Part shown: piece by piece, positions 29,425-41,578 of the stretch
Layout: each line of letters starts with the position of its first letter
Numbering within the stretch: the stretch's first letter is position 1
Source of the DNA: Paraburkholderia sp.
Lineage (GTDB): Bacteria > Pseudomonadota > Gammaproteobacteria > Burkholderiales > Burkholderiaceae
NCBI GenBank assembly: GCA_004322045.1
Contig: SCRN01000009.1
Location: 161,949 to 225,948, forward strand
Reading direction: 5' to 3'
Length of the DNA: 64,000 nt
Position numbers and translations under genes: made by a program
Notes under the pieces: generated by a model
Told to the model about the DNA's origin: nothing
Databases searched by the model: none
Seen by the model: the letters and a program-made list of their open reading frames with translations, nothing else

Positions 29425-31587
29425 TCACGCCTTCAAAAACTGCTCGCGTCCGCCGAGCCAGCGCGCCAAGTGTTGCAGCACCACGTCGGGATGGCGCTCG
29501 ATGAGCCGCGCAGCCGCTTCGCGGGCCGGTTCGATGAGCCAAGCGTCGTTTTCCAAACTGGCGAAACGCAGCATGGCCGCGCCGGACTGGCGTGCTCCGA
29601 GGAATTCGCCCGGGCCGCGAATTTCCAAGTCGCGGCGCGCGATCTCGAAGCCGTCGGTCGTCTCGCGCATCGTTTTCAAGCGCTCGCGCGCCGTCAGCGA
29701 CAGCGGATTGGCATAGAGCAGCACGCAAATCGAGGCGGCGCTGCCGCGCCCCACACGTCCGCGCAACTGGTGCAGTTGGGCGAGGCCAAACCGCTCCGCA
29801 TGTTCGATCACCATGAGCGACGCATTGGGCACGTCGACCCCCACTTCGATGACCGTGGTGGCCACGAGCAACTGCACCTCGTTGTGCGAGAACGCTTCCA
29901 TGACGGACGCCTTTTCGGCGGGAGGCAGCCGTCCATGCACGAGGCCGACGCGCAATTCGGGCAGCGCAGCGACGAGCGTCTCGTGGGTCTCGATCGCCGT
30001 CTGCAGTTGCAGCGTCTCGCTCTCCTCAATGAGCGGACAGACCCAATACACCTGCCGCCCCTTTAAGGCGGCGTCGCGCACGCGAGCGATGACCTCCTCG
30101 CGGCGCGCGTCCGAAATCAGTTTCGTCACGATGGGCGTGCGTCCCGGGGGCAATTCGTCGATCGTCGATACGTCCAGATCGGCGTAATAGGTCATGGCGA
30201 GCGTGCGCGGGATAGGCGTGGCCGACATCATCAACTGGTGCGGCTGAAACCCTGTGGCGCCGTCGGCCGCGCGATCGGCCTTGGCACGCAGAGCCAGCCG
30301 CTGCGCGACGCCGAAGCGATGTTGCTCGTCGACGATCACGAGACCGAGCCGCACGAATTCGACCGTATCCTGGATGATCGCGTGGGTGCCGATCACGAGT
30401 TGCGCCGTACCGGAAGCCGCCGCTTCGACGGCTGCGCGTTTGTCCTTCGCTTTCAAGCTGCCCGCGAGCCAGGCGACGCTCACGCCGAGTGGCTCGAGCC
30501 AACCGCGCAATTTGCGCGCGTGCTGTTCGGCGAGAATTTCGGTGGGCGCCATCATGGCGGCCTGGTAGCCACAATCGATGGCTTGAGCGGCCGCCAGCGC
30601 CGCGACGACCGTCTTGCCGCTGCCCACGTCTCCCTGCAACAGCCGCTGCATCGGGTGAGGCGCAGCCAGATCGGCCGCGATCTCGCCCACGACGCGCGTC
30701 TGCGCGCGCGTGAGTTCGAACGGCAGCGTCGCCAACAGCCGGGCAACCAGCGTTCCGTCCGCGCCGCGCGCCCGGCCCGGCGGCATGGCAGGGGCCGAAC
30801 GGGCGCGCCGCTCCTCGTGAGCGCGCTTGAGTGAAAGCTGCTGCGCAAGCAATTCGTCGAACTTGATGCGGGTCCACGCCGGATGCGTCCCGTCGATCAG
30901 CGCTGCCTCGTCCGCACTCGCGCTCGGATGATGCAGCACGCGCACGGCCTGCTCGAGCGGCGGCAGCGCGAGCGGCCCGCAGTACTGCTTGGCGATGGGC
31001 TCGGGCAAAATCTCCGGCAGCGGCGTGCGGGCGAGCGCATTGTCGATCGCCTTACGCAGATAGGCCTGCGAGACGCCCGCGGTGCTCGGGTACACGGGCG
31101 TCAACGCTTGCGGCAACGGGGTGTCTTCGTCGACGGGGCGCACCGTCGGATGAACCATTTCGAGCCCGAAGAAACCGCCTCGCACGTCGCCGCGCACGCG
31201 CAGCCGAACGCCGATCGCCATTTGCTTGACCTGCGAACCGTAAAAGTTCAGAAAACGCAGCGCCAACTCCGCACCCTCGGCGTCGTGCAGCTTCACGACG
31301 AGCTGCCGGCGCGGCCGATAAGCGATCTCATTGTCGACGACGACGCCTTCCGTTTGCGCCGTCTCCCCCGGCAGCAGTTCGCCGATGGGCGTTAGCGTCG
31401 TCTCGTCTTCGTAGCGCATCGGCAAATGCAGCACGAGATCGATGTCGCGCGTCAAGCCGAGCTTGGCGAGCTTGTCGACCGGCTTGGCAGCCTTGGCACC
31501 TTTGGCGGCCTTTGCAGCCTTGGCCGTCTTGGCAGCCGGCGGTGCCTCTTCGGCGGAATCGGTCGGGCGCGATCGGGGCAACGGCAT
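29425..31587 (-). CDS. recG: ATP-dependent DNA helicase RecG
   Basis: Branch-migrating helicase that regresses stalled forks and processes Holliday junctions. The 720-aa protein has the wedge (OB) domain, Walker A LLQGDVGSGKTVVAALAAAQ, motif II VIVDEQHRFGVAQR, and motif VI around HQLRGRVGRG, followed by the RecG C-terminal domain. I chose MPLPRSRPTDSAEE, complementary to 31585-31587. An Ala/Lys repeat (KTAKAAKAAKGAKAAK) lies at about residues 20-35, before the first folded block. It is divergent from queA with 126 bp between. Confidence 0.96.
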   Translation of the reverse strand: MPLPRSRPTDSAEEAPPAAKTAKAAKAAKGAKAAKPVDKLAKLGLTRDIDLVLHLPMRYEDETTLTPIGELLPGETAQTEGVVVDNEIAYRPRRQLVVKLHDAEGAELALRFLNFYGSQVKQMAIGVRLRVRGDVRGGFFGLEMVHPTVRPVDEDTPLPQALTPVYPSTAGVSQAYLRKAIDNALARTPLPEILPEPIAKQYCGPLALPPLEQAVRVLHHPSASADEAALIDGTHPAWTRIKFDELLAQQLSLKRAHEERRARSAPAMPPGRARGADGTLVARLLATLPFELTRAQTRVVGEIAADLAAPHPMQRLLQGDVGSGKTVVAALAAAQAIDCGYQAAMMAPTEILAEQHARKLRGWLEPLGVSVAWLAGSLKAKDKRAAVEAAASGTAQLVIGTHAIIQDTVEFVRLGLVIVDEQHRFGVAQRLALRAKADRAADGATGFQPHQLMMSATPIPRTLAMTYYADLDVSTIDELPPGRTPIVTKLISDARREEVIARVRDAALKGRQVYWVCPLIEESETLQLQTAIETHETLVAALPELRVGLVHGRLPPAEKASVMEAFSHNEVQLLVATTVIEVGVDVPNASLMVIEHAERFGLAQLHQLRGRVGRGSAASICVLLYANPLSLTARERLKTMRETTDGFEIARRDLEIRGPGEFLGARQSGAAMLRFASLENDAWLIEPAREAAARLIERHPDVVLQHLARWLGGREQFLKA

Positions 31588-31713
31588 TACGCTCCTGGCA
31601 AGTACAATGACGGTTTTCTCTGGACGAACGGCATGCGGGCCGCATCGGCGCCGCTTTGCGATCATAGCGGCTCGTGAGCCGTCTCGCCGCGCCCCGCCGC
31701 CGATCAACGCAGC

Positions 31714-33977
<2,264 letters not shown>

Positions 33978-34145
33978 CGGCGCGGGGCGAAATCGGGCTT
34001 GTCCCGCGCTGCAACGCAGGCAGGCTGCGCTGGCGCGACACGCGCCAAGGGCTCGCGGCCGCCCGATTCGGTCTCGGTGGTAAAATACGCGGCTATTTTT
34101 CGATCGCTTCAGATCGTTCCGATCGTCACTTACGGAGAAACCAAC

Positions 34146-34475
34146 GTGTCGCTGATTCCCAACGCATTCGCGCAAGGCGCAACCGGCGGCGGCGCCGAGT
34201 CGAGCCTGATGAGCTTTTTGCCGCTCATCCTCATGTTCGCGGTGCTGTACTTCATCATGATTCGCCCGCAGATGAAGCGTCAAAAGGAGCATCGCAATAT
34301 GCTCGCCGCAATGGCCAAGGGTGACGAAGTCGTGACAAGCGGCGGCATGGTCGGCAAGGTGACGAAGGTCGGCGAAGCGTACGTCAGCGTCGAAATCGCC
34401 GAAGGCACGGAAATCACCGTGCAAAAATCGGCCGTCACGACGATTCTCCCGAAGGGCACGATCAAGTCGCTCTAA
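34146..34475 (+). CDS. yajC: Preprotein translocase accessory subunit YajC
   Basis: Small membrane partner of SecDF. The 109-aa protein has one membrane helix (FLPLILMFAVLYFIMIRPQMKR, about residues 24-45) followed by a cytoplasmic domain with GDEVVTSGGMVGKV. It starts with GTG at 34146 behind GGAG at 34134-34137. An extended -10 (TGGTAAAAT, 34078-34086) suggests an extra promoter for yajC-secDF within the queA-tgt operon. Confidence 0.95.
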   Translation: MSLIPNAFAQGATGGGAESSLMSFLPLILMFAVLYFIMIRPQMKRQKEHRNMLAAMAKGDEVVTSGGMVGKVTKVGEAYVSVEIAEGTEITVQKSAVTTILPKGTIKSL

Positions 34476-34603
34476 TGCGGCTCACCGCCCGCCCTATCCG
34501 GCCCGATGCGGCGCGGCGCGCCTAGCGCCTAGCGCGCCGCCCACGGTCCGGCGGGCGAGCGGCGCGCACCGCCACCACGCCAACCCACCCGTTCGGCTCC
34601 CTC

Positions 34604-36655
34604 ATGAATCGCTATCCCCTTTGGAAATATGTCTTGATGGCCGTGGCGCTCGTCATCGGCCTTCTCTACACATTGCCCAACTTCTACGGCGAAGCGCCGG
34701 CCGTGCAGGTGCTCAGCGGCAAGGCGACGGTCAAGCTCGACACGTCCACCTACGCTGAAGTCGAAGCGGCGCTCGCGGCCAACCAGATCAAGCCGGACGA
34801 CATCACCGTCGACACGGCCTCGGCCAACGCCAACATCCGCGTTCGCTTGAAGGACACCGACACGCAGTTGCGCGTGAAGGACGTGCTGCAAAAAGCGCTG
34901 AACCCCGATCCCAACGATCCGCAGTACGTCGTTGCGCTGAACCTGCAAAGTGCGTCGCCCCGCTGGCTCACGGCGCTGCACGCGTTGCCGATGTACCTCG
35001 GCCTGGACTTGCGCGGCGGCGTTCACTTCCTGATGCAAATCGACATGGCGGGCGCGCTGAACAAGCGCCTCGACTCCGACGCATCGGATGCGCGCACGCT
35101 CTTGCGCGACAAGAACATCCGCGAGGGCGGCGTCAATCGCGTCGGCCAATCGGTCGCAATCGCCTTCGCCGATCAAGCAACGGCCGACGCAGCCCGCGCT
35201 GAGCTCACCCGAGCGGTCACGGAACTGCAGTGGACCACGCAAGCGGCCGCCGCGGGCGGCGTGCAAGTGGTCGGCACGTTCGCGCCCGCGCAGCAGCGCG
35301 CGGTCGAGGAAGCGGCCGTCAAGCAAAACATCACGACGCTGCACAACCGCGTCAACGAGCTGGGCGTGGCCGAGCCTGTGATCCAGCAGCAAGGCGCCGA
35401 CCGCATCGTCGTCGAACTGCCGGGCGTGCAAGACACGGCAAAAGCCAAGGAAATCATCGGCCGCACGGCCACGCTCGAGGCGCGCTTGGCCGATCCGGTC
35501 AACACGCACCCCGCCCCAGGCGAGGCAGTGCCGCCGGGCGACGAGCTCTTCACCGAAGGCGCCCAAGCGCCGGTGCTGCTGCGCAAGCAAGTCATCTTCA
35601 CCGGCGACAGCATCATCGACGCCTCGGCCGGCTTCGACGAACACCAGCGCCCCTCCGTCAACATCCGCCTGAACTCGTCGGCGGGCCGTGCGGTGGCGAG
35701 CGTGTCGCGCGACAACATCGGCAAGCCGATGGCGATGGTGCTGTTCGAGAAGGGCAAGGGTCAGGTGCTGACGGTCGCGACGATCCAGTCCGAGCTCGGC
35801 GATCGCTTCCAGATCACGGGCCAACCCACGCCGCAAGCGGCCACCGATCTCGCGCTGCTGTTGCGCGCGGGCTCGCTCGCCGCACCGATGGACATCATCG
35901 AAGAGCGCACGATCGGCCCGAGCCTCGGCGCCGACAACATCAAGAAAGGCTTCGATTCGGTCATCTACGGCTTTGCCGCGATCGCCGTCTTCATGGTCGC
36001 CTACTACCTGCTGTTCGGTCTCGTCTCGGTGATCGGCCTGTCGGTGAACCTGCTGTTGTTGATCGCCGTGCTGTCGATGCTGCAAGCAACGCTCACGCTG
36101 CCCGGCATCGCGGCTATCGCGCTCGCGCTCGGTATGGCGATCGACTCGAACGTGCTCATCAATGAGCGCGTACGCGAAGAACTGCGCCACGGCGCACCGC
36201 CGCAGTTGGCGATTCAGAACGGCTATGCGCATGCTTGGGCGACGATTCTCGATTCGAACGTGACGACGCTGATCGCCGGCCTCGCGCTGCTCGCCTTCGG
36301 TTCGGGCCCGGTGCGCGGCTTCGCCATCGTCCACTGCATCGGCATCTTGACGTCCATGTTCTCGGCCGTGTTCTTCTCGCGCGGTATCGTCAACGCCTGG
36401 TACGGCGGCAAGAAAAAGCTGAAGACGCTCGCGATCGGCCAAGTGTGGCGTCCGGCAGGCGCCGAAGCGATGGCTTATTCGCAACCGCAGGCAAGCCTCG
36501 GCGTAGACGCCGATGCCGATACGGACACGATGCGAGCAACGAAAGCGATCGCAGCGCAACCGAAGAGCAAAGGCGGACGCAGCGGCCCGAAGCCGGTTCT
36601 GCGCAATCGCGCGCGCGAGAACGCGGCGCCGCGCAAACCGGGCTCGTCCCGCTAA
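34604..36655 (+). CDS. secD: Protein translocase subunit SecD
   Basis: Uses the proton gradient, with SecF, to pull proteins through SecYEG on the periplasmic side. The 683-aa protein has an N-terminal helix, a large periplasmic P1 domain containing LGLDLRGGVHFLMQ and VNELGVAEPVIQQQGADRIVVELPG, then five C-terminal helices with IAIALALGMAIDSNVLINERVREEL. The C-terminus is extended by about 60 hydrophilic, basic residues after the last helix (ending KPVLRNRAREN...), longer than the E. coli protein. Confidence 0.97.
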   Translation: MNRYPLWKYVLMAVALVIGLLYTLPNFYGEAPAVQVLSGKATVKLDTSTYAEVEAALAANQIKPDDITVDTASANANIRVRLKDTDTQLRVKDVLQKALNPDPNDPQYVVALNLQSASPRWLTALHALPMYLGLDLRGGVHFLMQIDMAGALNKRLDSDASDARTLLRDKNIREGGVNRVGQSVAIAFADQATADAARAELTRAVTELQWTTQAAAAGGVQVVGTFAPAQQRAVEEAAVKQNITTLHNRVNELGVAEPVIQQQGADRIVVELPGVQDTAKAKEIIGRTATLEARLADPVNTHPAPGEAVPPGDELFTEGAQAPVLLRKQVIFTGDSIIDASAGFDEHQRPSVNIRLNSSAGRAVASVSRDNIGKPMAMVLFEKGKGQVLTVATIQSELGDRFQITGQPTPQAATDLALLLRAGSLAAPMDIIEERTIGPSLGADNIKKGFDSVIYGFAAIAVFMVAYYLLFGLVSVIGLSVNLLLLIAVLSMLQATLTLPGIAAIALALGMAIDSNVLINERVREELRHGAPPQLAIQNGYAHAWATILDSNVTTLIAGLALLAFGSGPVRGFAIVHCIGILTSMFSAVFFSRGIVNAWYGGKKKLKTLAIGQVWRPAGAEAMAYSQPQASLGVDADADTDTMRATKAIAAQPKSKGGRSGPKPVLRNRARENAAPRKPGSSR

Positions 36656-36684
36656 TCGGTTCGCGAGGACCGGGAGACAAGAAC

Positions 36685-37635
36685 ATGGAATTTTTCCGTA
36701 TCCGCAAGGATATTCCCTTCATGCAGCGCGCGTTGATCTTCAACGCGATCTCGTTTTTGACCTTCTTCGCGGCGGTGTTTTTCCTGCTGCATCGCGGGCT
36801 GCACTTGTCGGTGGAGTTCACGGGCGGCACCGTCATCGAAGTGCAGTATCCGCAAGCCGCACAGCTCGAGCCGGTCCGCGCGACGCTCGGCACGCTGGGC
36901 TATGGCGACGCGCAAGTGCAGACGTTCGGCACGTCGCGCGACGTCATGATTCGGCTGCCGTTGAAGCAAGGCTTGACCTCCTCGCAACAGAGCGAGCAGG
37001 TCATGACGGCGCTCAAGACGCAAAACGCGTCCGTGCAACTGCAGCGCGTCGAATTCGTCGGCCCGCAGGTGGGCAAGGAACTGGCTACCGACGGCTTGCT
37101 CGCGCTCGCGTGCGTCGTTGCGGGCATCGTCATCTATCTGTCGTTTCGCTTCGAATGGAAGTACGCCGTGGCCGGCGTCATCGCGAACTTGCACGACGTC
37201 GTGATCATTCTCGGCTTCTTCGCCTTCTTCCAATGGGAGTTCTCGCTGTCGGTCCTCGCTGCCGTGCTGGCCGTGCTCGGCTACTCGGTGAACGAATCGG
37301 TCGTGATCTTCGACCGGATCCGCGAAACGTTCCGCCGCGAACGCAAGATGACGGTGATGGAAGTCATCAACCACGCGATCACGAGCACGATGTCGCGCAC
37401 GATCATCACGCACGGTTGCACGCAGATGATGGTGCTGTCGATGTTTTTGTTCGGCGGGCCGACACTGCACTATTTCGCGCTCGCGCTGACGATCGGTATC
37501 TGTTTCGGTATTTACTCGTCCGTGTTCGTCGCGGCCGCGCTCGCGATGTGGCTCGGCGTGAAACGCGAAGACTTGCTCAAGGAAAAGAAGCCTCGCCACG
37601 ATCCGAGCGATCCGAACGCCGGCGCGGAAGTTTGA
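36685..37635 (+). CDS. secF: Protein translocase subunit SecF
   Basis: Membrane partner of SecD. The 316-aa protein begins MEFFRIRKDIPFMQRAL, followed by helix 1, the periplasmic block LSVEFTGGTVIEV, and five more helices with GYSVNESVVIFDRIRE and MSRTIITHG. The ATG at 36685 follows CGGGAGAC, 29 bp after secD. A strong terminator lies about 70 bp downstream and ends the queA-tgt-yajC-secDF operon. Confidence 0.97.
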   Translation: MEFFRIRKDIPFMQRALIFNAISFLTFFAAVFFLLHRGLHLSVEFTGGTVIEVQYPQAAQLEPVRATLGTLGYGDAQVQTFGTSRDVMIRLPLKQGLTSSQQSEQVMTALKTQNASVQLQRVEFVGPQVGKELATDGLLALACVVAGIVIYLSFRFEWKYAVAGVIANLHDVVIILGFFAFFQWEFSLSVLAAVLAVLGYSVNESVVIFDRIRETFRRERKMTVMEVINHAITSTMSRTIITHGCTQMMVLSMFLFGGPTLHYFALALTIGICFGIYSSVFVAAALAMWLGVKREDLLKEKKPRHDPSDPNAGAEV

Positions 37636-37705
37636 GCGCCAGGCTGGTTAGGCACTAGCTGGCCCGTAGGCCTGTTCAAAGAGCTTCGGAGGCGGCACTG
37701 CCAAT

Positions 37706-37745
37706 ACGGCGCGCAATGCGGTTCTGACCGCTGCGCGCCGTTTTT
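37706..37745 (+). terminator. Rho-independent terminator after secF
   Basis: ACGGCGCGCA (37706-37715) pairs with TGCGCGCCGT (37732-37741), with an inner GCGGT/ACCGC extension, followed by a T-run. It is the clear end of the secDF operon. Confidence 0.88.
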
Positions 37746-37805
37746 CTTTGCCGACTTTCGGCAAGCAAATTGCGGCGAGCAGAATTCGCCGAACCCGGCA
37801 CACCC

Positions 37806-39083
37806 TCACTTGAACCCAAGCACCCTGCGCGCGGCAACGAGCGCAACTAAGCTCACCAGCGCGGCGAACATCAAGTAAAAGCTCGGCGCAACCTTCTCAC
37901 CCGTCGCGCGGATCAGCCAAGCAATGATGAACGGCCCGAAGCCGCCGAAGATCGTCACCGCGATGTTATAGGCAAGGGAGAGCCCGGTAGTGCGCGTCGC
38001 AACAGGAAAGATCTCCGACAGCAAGCCGGGCAACGCCGCGAAATAACCGGTGACCATCACGCCCATGGCTATTTGCACGGCGATCAGCGTCGTGGCGCTC
38101 GGCCGCGCGACGAGCCAGGCGAACGCGGGATAGACGAGCACGAGCATGAGAGCGGCCGACGCCAGCATCAGGCCTGTGCGGCCGATCTTATCGGACCAAT
38201 GGCCCACTATCGGCGAACCGATCATTTGGATGAGGCCAGTCAGCACGACGGCCGAAAACGCCACAGACGGCGGCAGACCCAACTGCTTCACGCCGTAGGT
38301 GGGCATGAACAATACCAAGTAAGTAGCCACGGTGCCGAGCACGACGATGCCGATCGCGATCAAGAGCCGCATCTTCTGCCCGGCGAAGGTGTCTCGCAGG
38401 GGCGATTGGGTCGTTTCCGCGGCGAGAAATTCGGGGGACTCGTCGACCCGGGAGCGAATGTAGTAAGCGATCGGCCCGAGCAGCAACCCGAACGCAAACG
38501 GCACGCGCCAGCCCCAAGCCAGCAACTGGTCGGGCGTGAGCGTGCCCGTCAGCACGGTGCCGAACACCGCCGCAAGTACGGTGGTGAGCCCTTGGCTCGC
38601 CACCTGCCAACTCGCGAAGAAACCGCGCCGATGCGGCACATGCTCGGCGAGAAACGCCGTCGCGCTGCCGAATTCGCCACCGGCCGAGAAGCCTTGCATC
38701 AAACGCGCGAGAACGAGGATGAGTGGCGCCGCAATGCCGATCTGCCGATAAGTCGGCAACACGACGATGATCGCCGTGCCCAGCATCATCAACAGAATCG
38801 AAAGCGTGAGGGCTGCCTTGCGGCCGGCGCGATCGGCATAAGCGCCGATCACGATCGCGCCGAGCGGGCGCATGAAGAAGGACACGCCGAAGGTGCCGAG
38901 CGTGAGCAGGAGGGAGACGGCGTCGTTGCCCGCGGGAAAGAACAACTTTGCGATGACGACCGCGAAAAAACCGTACACGACGAGATCGAACCACTCGAGC
39001 GCATTGCCGATCGAGGTCGCTACGACGGCGCGCCAGATATGGCCGCGCGAAGTCATCGATGCTGCCGCCAACGTATCACTCAT
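37806..39083 (-). CDS. MHS-family MFS transporter (organic acid:H+ symporter type)
   Basis: Twelve-helix major facilitator of 425 aa from the metabolite:H+ symporter group, whose members take up citrate, tricarballylate, ketoglutarate or betaines. Visible blocks are GNALEWFDLVVYGFFAVVIAKLFFP, FFMRPLGAIVIGAYADRAGRK (loop 2-3 signature), RLMQGFSAGGEFGSATAFLAEHVP and GPIAYYIRSRVDESPEF. The start MSDTLAAASMTSRGHIWRAV is complementary to 39081-39083, behind GGGAGACAGG. No catabolic neighbour shows the substrate; citrate-like acids are only a guess. Confidence 0.9.
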   Translation of the reverse strand: MSDTLAAASMTSRGHIWRAVVATSIGNALEWFDLVVYGFFAVVIAKLFFPAGNDAVSLLLTLGTFGVSFFMRPLGAIVIGAYADRAGRKAALTLSILLMMLGTAIIVVLPTYRQIGIAAPLILVLARLMQGFSAGGEFGSATAFLAEHVPHRRGFFASWQVASQGLTTVLAAVFGTVLTGTLTPDQLLAWGWRVPFAFGLLLGPIAYYIRSRVDESPEFLAAETTQSPLRDTFAGQKMRLLIAIGIVVLGTVATYLVLFMPTYGVKQLGLPPSVAFSAVVLTGLIQMIGSPIVGHWSDKIGRTGLMLASAALMLVLVYPAFAWLVARPSATTLIAVQIAMGVMVTGYFAALPGLLSEIFPVATRTTGLSLAYNIAVTIFGGFGPFIIAWLIRATGEKVAPSFYLMFAALVSLVALVAARRVLGFK

Positions 39084-39247
39084 GCCTGTCTCCCGTGGAG
39101 GAATCATCGGCGTAGCGCGGCTTGCAGCGAAGGCTACGCCGTTGCGCCGAATTAGGTGCGTACGCAACCAAATGCGCCCCGCTTGGCGGCTGGCGCCAAG
39201 TATGGCCCGCAAAAATGACACATGCAACGCGCCGATTCTCGATGGAC

Positions 39248-39285
39248 GAAAAAAACCGCCCGAAGCGAAGGGCTCGCGGGCGGTT
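39248..39285 (-). terminator. Terminator after the YceI operon
   Basis: On the reverse strand AACCGCCCG pairs with CGGGCGGTT (39254-39262 and 39277-39285) and is followed by a run of seven or eight Ts. It ends the cytochrome b561-yceI-yceI unit. The rest of the 39084-39383 gap holds the upstream region of the MFS gene and no further gene. Confidence 0.85.
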
Positions 39286-39383
39286 CTCGACTACGGATTT
39301 GCGTGGCGGCTGAGCGCGTCACCTGTGTGGCGACTCGCCGAGAAAGCCTCGCCCGGCACGGCGGCCGGAGCGAACGTTGGCGC

Positions 39384-39968
39384 TTACTGCTTGATGCCTT
39401 CGGCCTGAATCTCGAGCCTCGTGTCCATGTTGAAGCCGTACGTCTTACCGAAATCGAGACCGAATTCATCGCGCGGGAAATCGGTCGCGGCCTCGACACC
39501 GCACACTTCGCGCTTGAGCATCGGATGCTGCATGCACTTGAACGATTCGATCTTCAGGTTCAGGGGTTTGCTCACGCCGTGCAACGTCAAGGTGCCGATC
39601 ACTTCGACGGGTTTGTCGCCGTCGAACTTGATTTGCGTGCCTTTGTAAGTCGCCTTCGGATATTCCTTCACATCGAAGAAATTGGCGTCTTGCAAATGCT
39701 CGTTGAGCGTCGCATTGCCCGTGTCGATCGAAGCGGCGTCGATCGACACATCCACCGTGCCCGTTTTAGCCTTGCGATCGAGCGTGACCGTGCCCGTCGT
39801 TTTCGTAAACTTGCCGCGCCAGACGGACAGGCCGCCGAAGTGATCGGCAGCGAAGCTCGGGTACGTGTGATTCGGGTCGAGCTGATACGTGTCGGCTGCG
39901 AAGGCGGGGCTAAGCGAGGCAATCGAAGCAGCGGCCAGCGCTGCGCTAATGAGCGTACGGATCTTCAA
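39384..39968 (-). CDS. YceI family periplasmic lipocalin-like protein (copy 1)
   Basis: Secreted YceI protein, 194 aa with a signal peptide ([23 protein letters not shown]). YceI proteins form a lipocalin-like barrel that binds polyisoprenoids; the cellular role is unclear. Visible family blocks are [34 protein letters not shown] and [18 protein letters not shown]. The start is probably TTG complementary to 39966-39968, six bases after AGGAG; no ATG fits. It is the last gene of the cytochrome b561-yceI-yceI unit. Confidence 0.9.
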   Translation of the reverse strand: MKIRTLISAALAAASIASLSPAFAADTYQLDPNHTYPSFAADHFGGLSVWRGKFTKTTGTVTLDRKAKTGTVDVSIDAASIDTGNATLNEHLQDANFFDVKEYPKATYKGTQIKFDGDKPVEVIGTLTLHGVSKPLNLKIESFKCMQHPMLKREVCGVEAATDFPRDEFGLDFGKTYGFNMDTRLEIQAEGIKQ

Positions 39969-40056
39969 TGGATTCTCCTGATGGGTAGCCGCCCGGCCGG
40001 GCGGCGAGCAAACGATGGCGATGCAAGCCCGATGCGGTGGGACCTTCGCAGCGGCT

Positions 40057-40623
40057 CTACGACTTCTTGGGGACGACGATATGAAACTTGATGGTGACTT
40101 CGTCGGCAACCGTGGAGGTATCTTTCCACTCGCCGGTGCCGACGTCGAATTTCAGGCGGCTGATCGGCACCGCGCCGTCGAATGTCTGCGCGCCCGCCTG
40201 CTGAGCGACCGTCATCGGGAACGTAACCGTCTGCGATTTGCCCTTGATCGTGAGCGTACCCGTCACGTTGTACTTGTTCGGCCCTGCCGAGGCGATCGAC
40301 GACGACACGAACGTCGCCTTCGGGAACGCCTTGGTATCGAACCACTCTTTGCCGCGCACCTGTTCGTTGTAGCTGTCGTCGCCAAGGTCGTAGCTGCCGA
40401 CGTCGACGTTCAATTGCGCGCTTGCCGCCGCCGGCTTGGCCGGATCGAAAACAACTTTGGCGTCGAACTTCTTGAACTTGCCTTCGACCGGCACGTTCAT
40501 TTGCTTCGAGATGGCGGTGATCGTGCTCTTGGCCGCATCGACTTGCGCAAAGGCGAGGCCCGTCGCCGCCATCGAGGCGGCCGCGAATGCGGCGATCATG
40601 TAGCGGTAAAACGAAGCTTTCAT
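40057..40623 (-). CDS. YceI family periplasmic protein (copy 2)
   Basis: Second secreted YceI protein, 188 aa, with the signal peptide [26 protein letters not shown]. Blocks such as [53 protein letters not shown] and [15 protein letters not shown] fit the barrel. It is only distantly similar to the neighbouring copy, so the two are not a recent duplication. It lies between the cytochrome b561 and copy 1 with gaps near 100 bp. Confidence 0.92.
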   Translation of the reverse strand: MKASFYRYMIAAFAAASMAATGLAFAQVDAAKSTITAISKQMNVPVEGKFKKFDAKVVFDPAKPAAASAQLNVDVGSYDLGDDSYNEQVRGKEWFDTKAFPKATFVSSSIASAGPNKYNVTGTLTIKGKSQTVTFPMTVAQQAGAQTFDGAVPISRLKFDVGTGEWKDTSTVADEVTIKFHIVVPKKS

Positions 40624-40734
40624 AACGATCCTTGCTGGTTGAGTCGTTTTTCTTTCGGGTTGCTTGCGGGCGTCGCCGGCAGGCGGCGCAATCGGATTGA
40701 TCGATCTCGCTAACGAACCGGCGCTATCTCTGCT

Positions 40735-41301
40735 TTATTTCAAAAACGGCAGCATCCTAGACAGCAAGCGGTCTCGATCGACCCACTGATGCTTGAGCGC
40801 AGCGCCGACGTGGGCCAGCACGAGCGCCGCCAAGGTGTAGTTCAGAACGAGGTGCGCCGTCTTGAACACCACCTTGAGCGTCGGATCGGGCGCGATCAGC
40901 CGCGGCAGCGGTACGATGCCGAGATAGACGACGGGCACGTTCGACGCCGAGCTGAACAAATAGCCGGTGATCGGAATGACGATCATCAACACGTAGAGCA
41001 ACACATGAACGAGGTGCGCGGCGGCTCGCTGCCACGCGGGCGTGCCGAGCGGCAATGGCGGTGCGCGGTGCGTGGCGCGCCACAGAATGCGCAGCGTCGC
41101 GAGGGCGAACACCGTCACCCCGATCCACTTGTGCCACGACACGTAACGCAGCTTGGCCGGCGTGAAGCCGTGGATGCTCGTCATGATCCAGCCGAGCGCG
41201 AAGCCGCAGATCATCAGCGCGGCAATGAGCCAATGCAAGCCGATCGCCGTGGACGTATAACGCTCGTCGTAACCGACGGTAAACAAATCGCGGTGTGTCA
41301 T
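40735..41301 (-). CDS. Cytochrome b561 family membrane protein
   Basis: Four-helix di-haem cytochrome b of 188 aa. Haem-binding histidines are visible in IGLHWLIAALMICGF (helix 1), YVSWHKWIGVTVFAL (helix 2), AAHLVHVLLYVLMIVIPITGYLFS (helix 3) and ALVLAHVGAALKHQW (helix 4). Relatives such as CybB move electrons between the quinone pool and other acceptors. It heads an operon with two yceI genes, an arrangement seen often, which suggests a shared quinone- or isoprenoid-related job. It is divergent from the pqi operon. Confidence 0.93.
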   Translation of the reverse strand: MTHRDLFTVGYDERYTSTAIGLHWLIAALMICGFALGWIMTSIHGFTPAKLRYVSWHKWIGVTVFALATLRILWRATHRAPPLPLGTPAWQRAAAHLVHVLLYVLMIVIPITGYLFSSASNVPVVYLGIVPLPRLIAPDPTLKVVFKTAHLVLNYTLAALVLAHVGAALKHQWVDRDRLLSRMLPFLK

Positions 41302-41578
41302 TGCCGTGCTGCGAATAGGGTACGGTCGCCACGCTACCCGAAGCCGCTAATTCTTGCGGGGCGGCACTCGGCGCGCAAAACTTCCATGCGACGGACGCGC
41401 GTGGCGCGAAAGTTGCCCCTGTCCACCGTGCAATGCAATGGGCTGCCCAGTGCAGATCTCCCCGCGGACGTGCGCATTGCACCCCATTTGGTAAGATGGG
41501 CGCGGGTTTGCGGGGTGTCGGCGAGTTTCCGAGCCGCGCACCGAAGGCTCTGGTCTATGAAGTCGAGACGCAATACTT

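Noticed and set aside
34529..36559. 676-codon reverse frame opposite secD
   Set aside because: Shadow of secD; Arg/Asp/His-rich and without recognisable domains.
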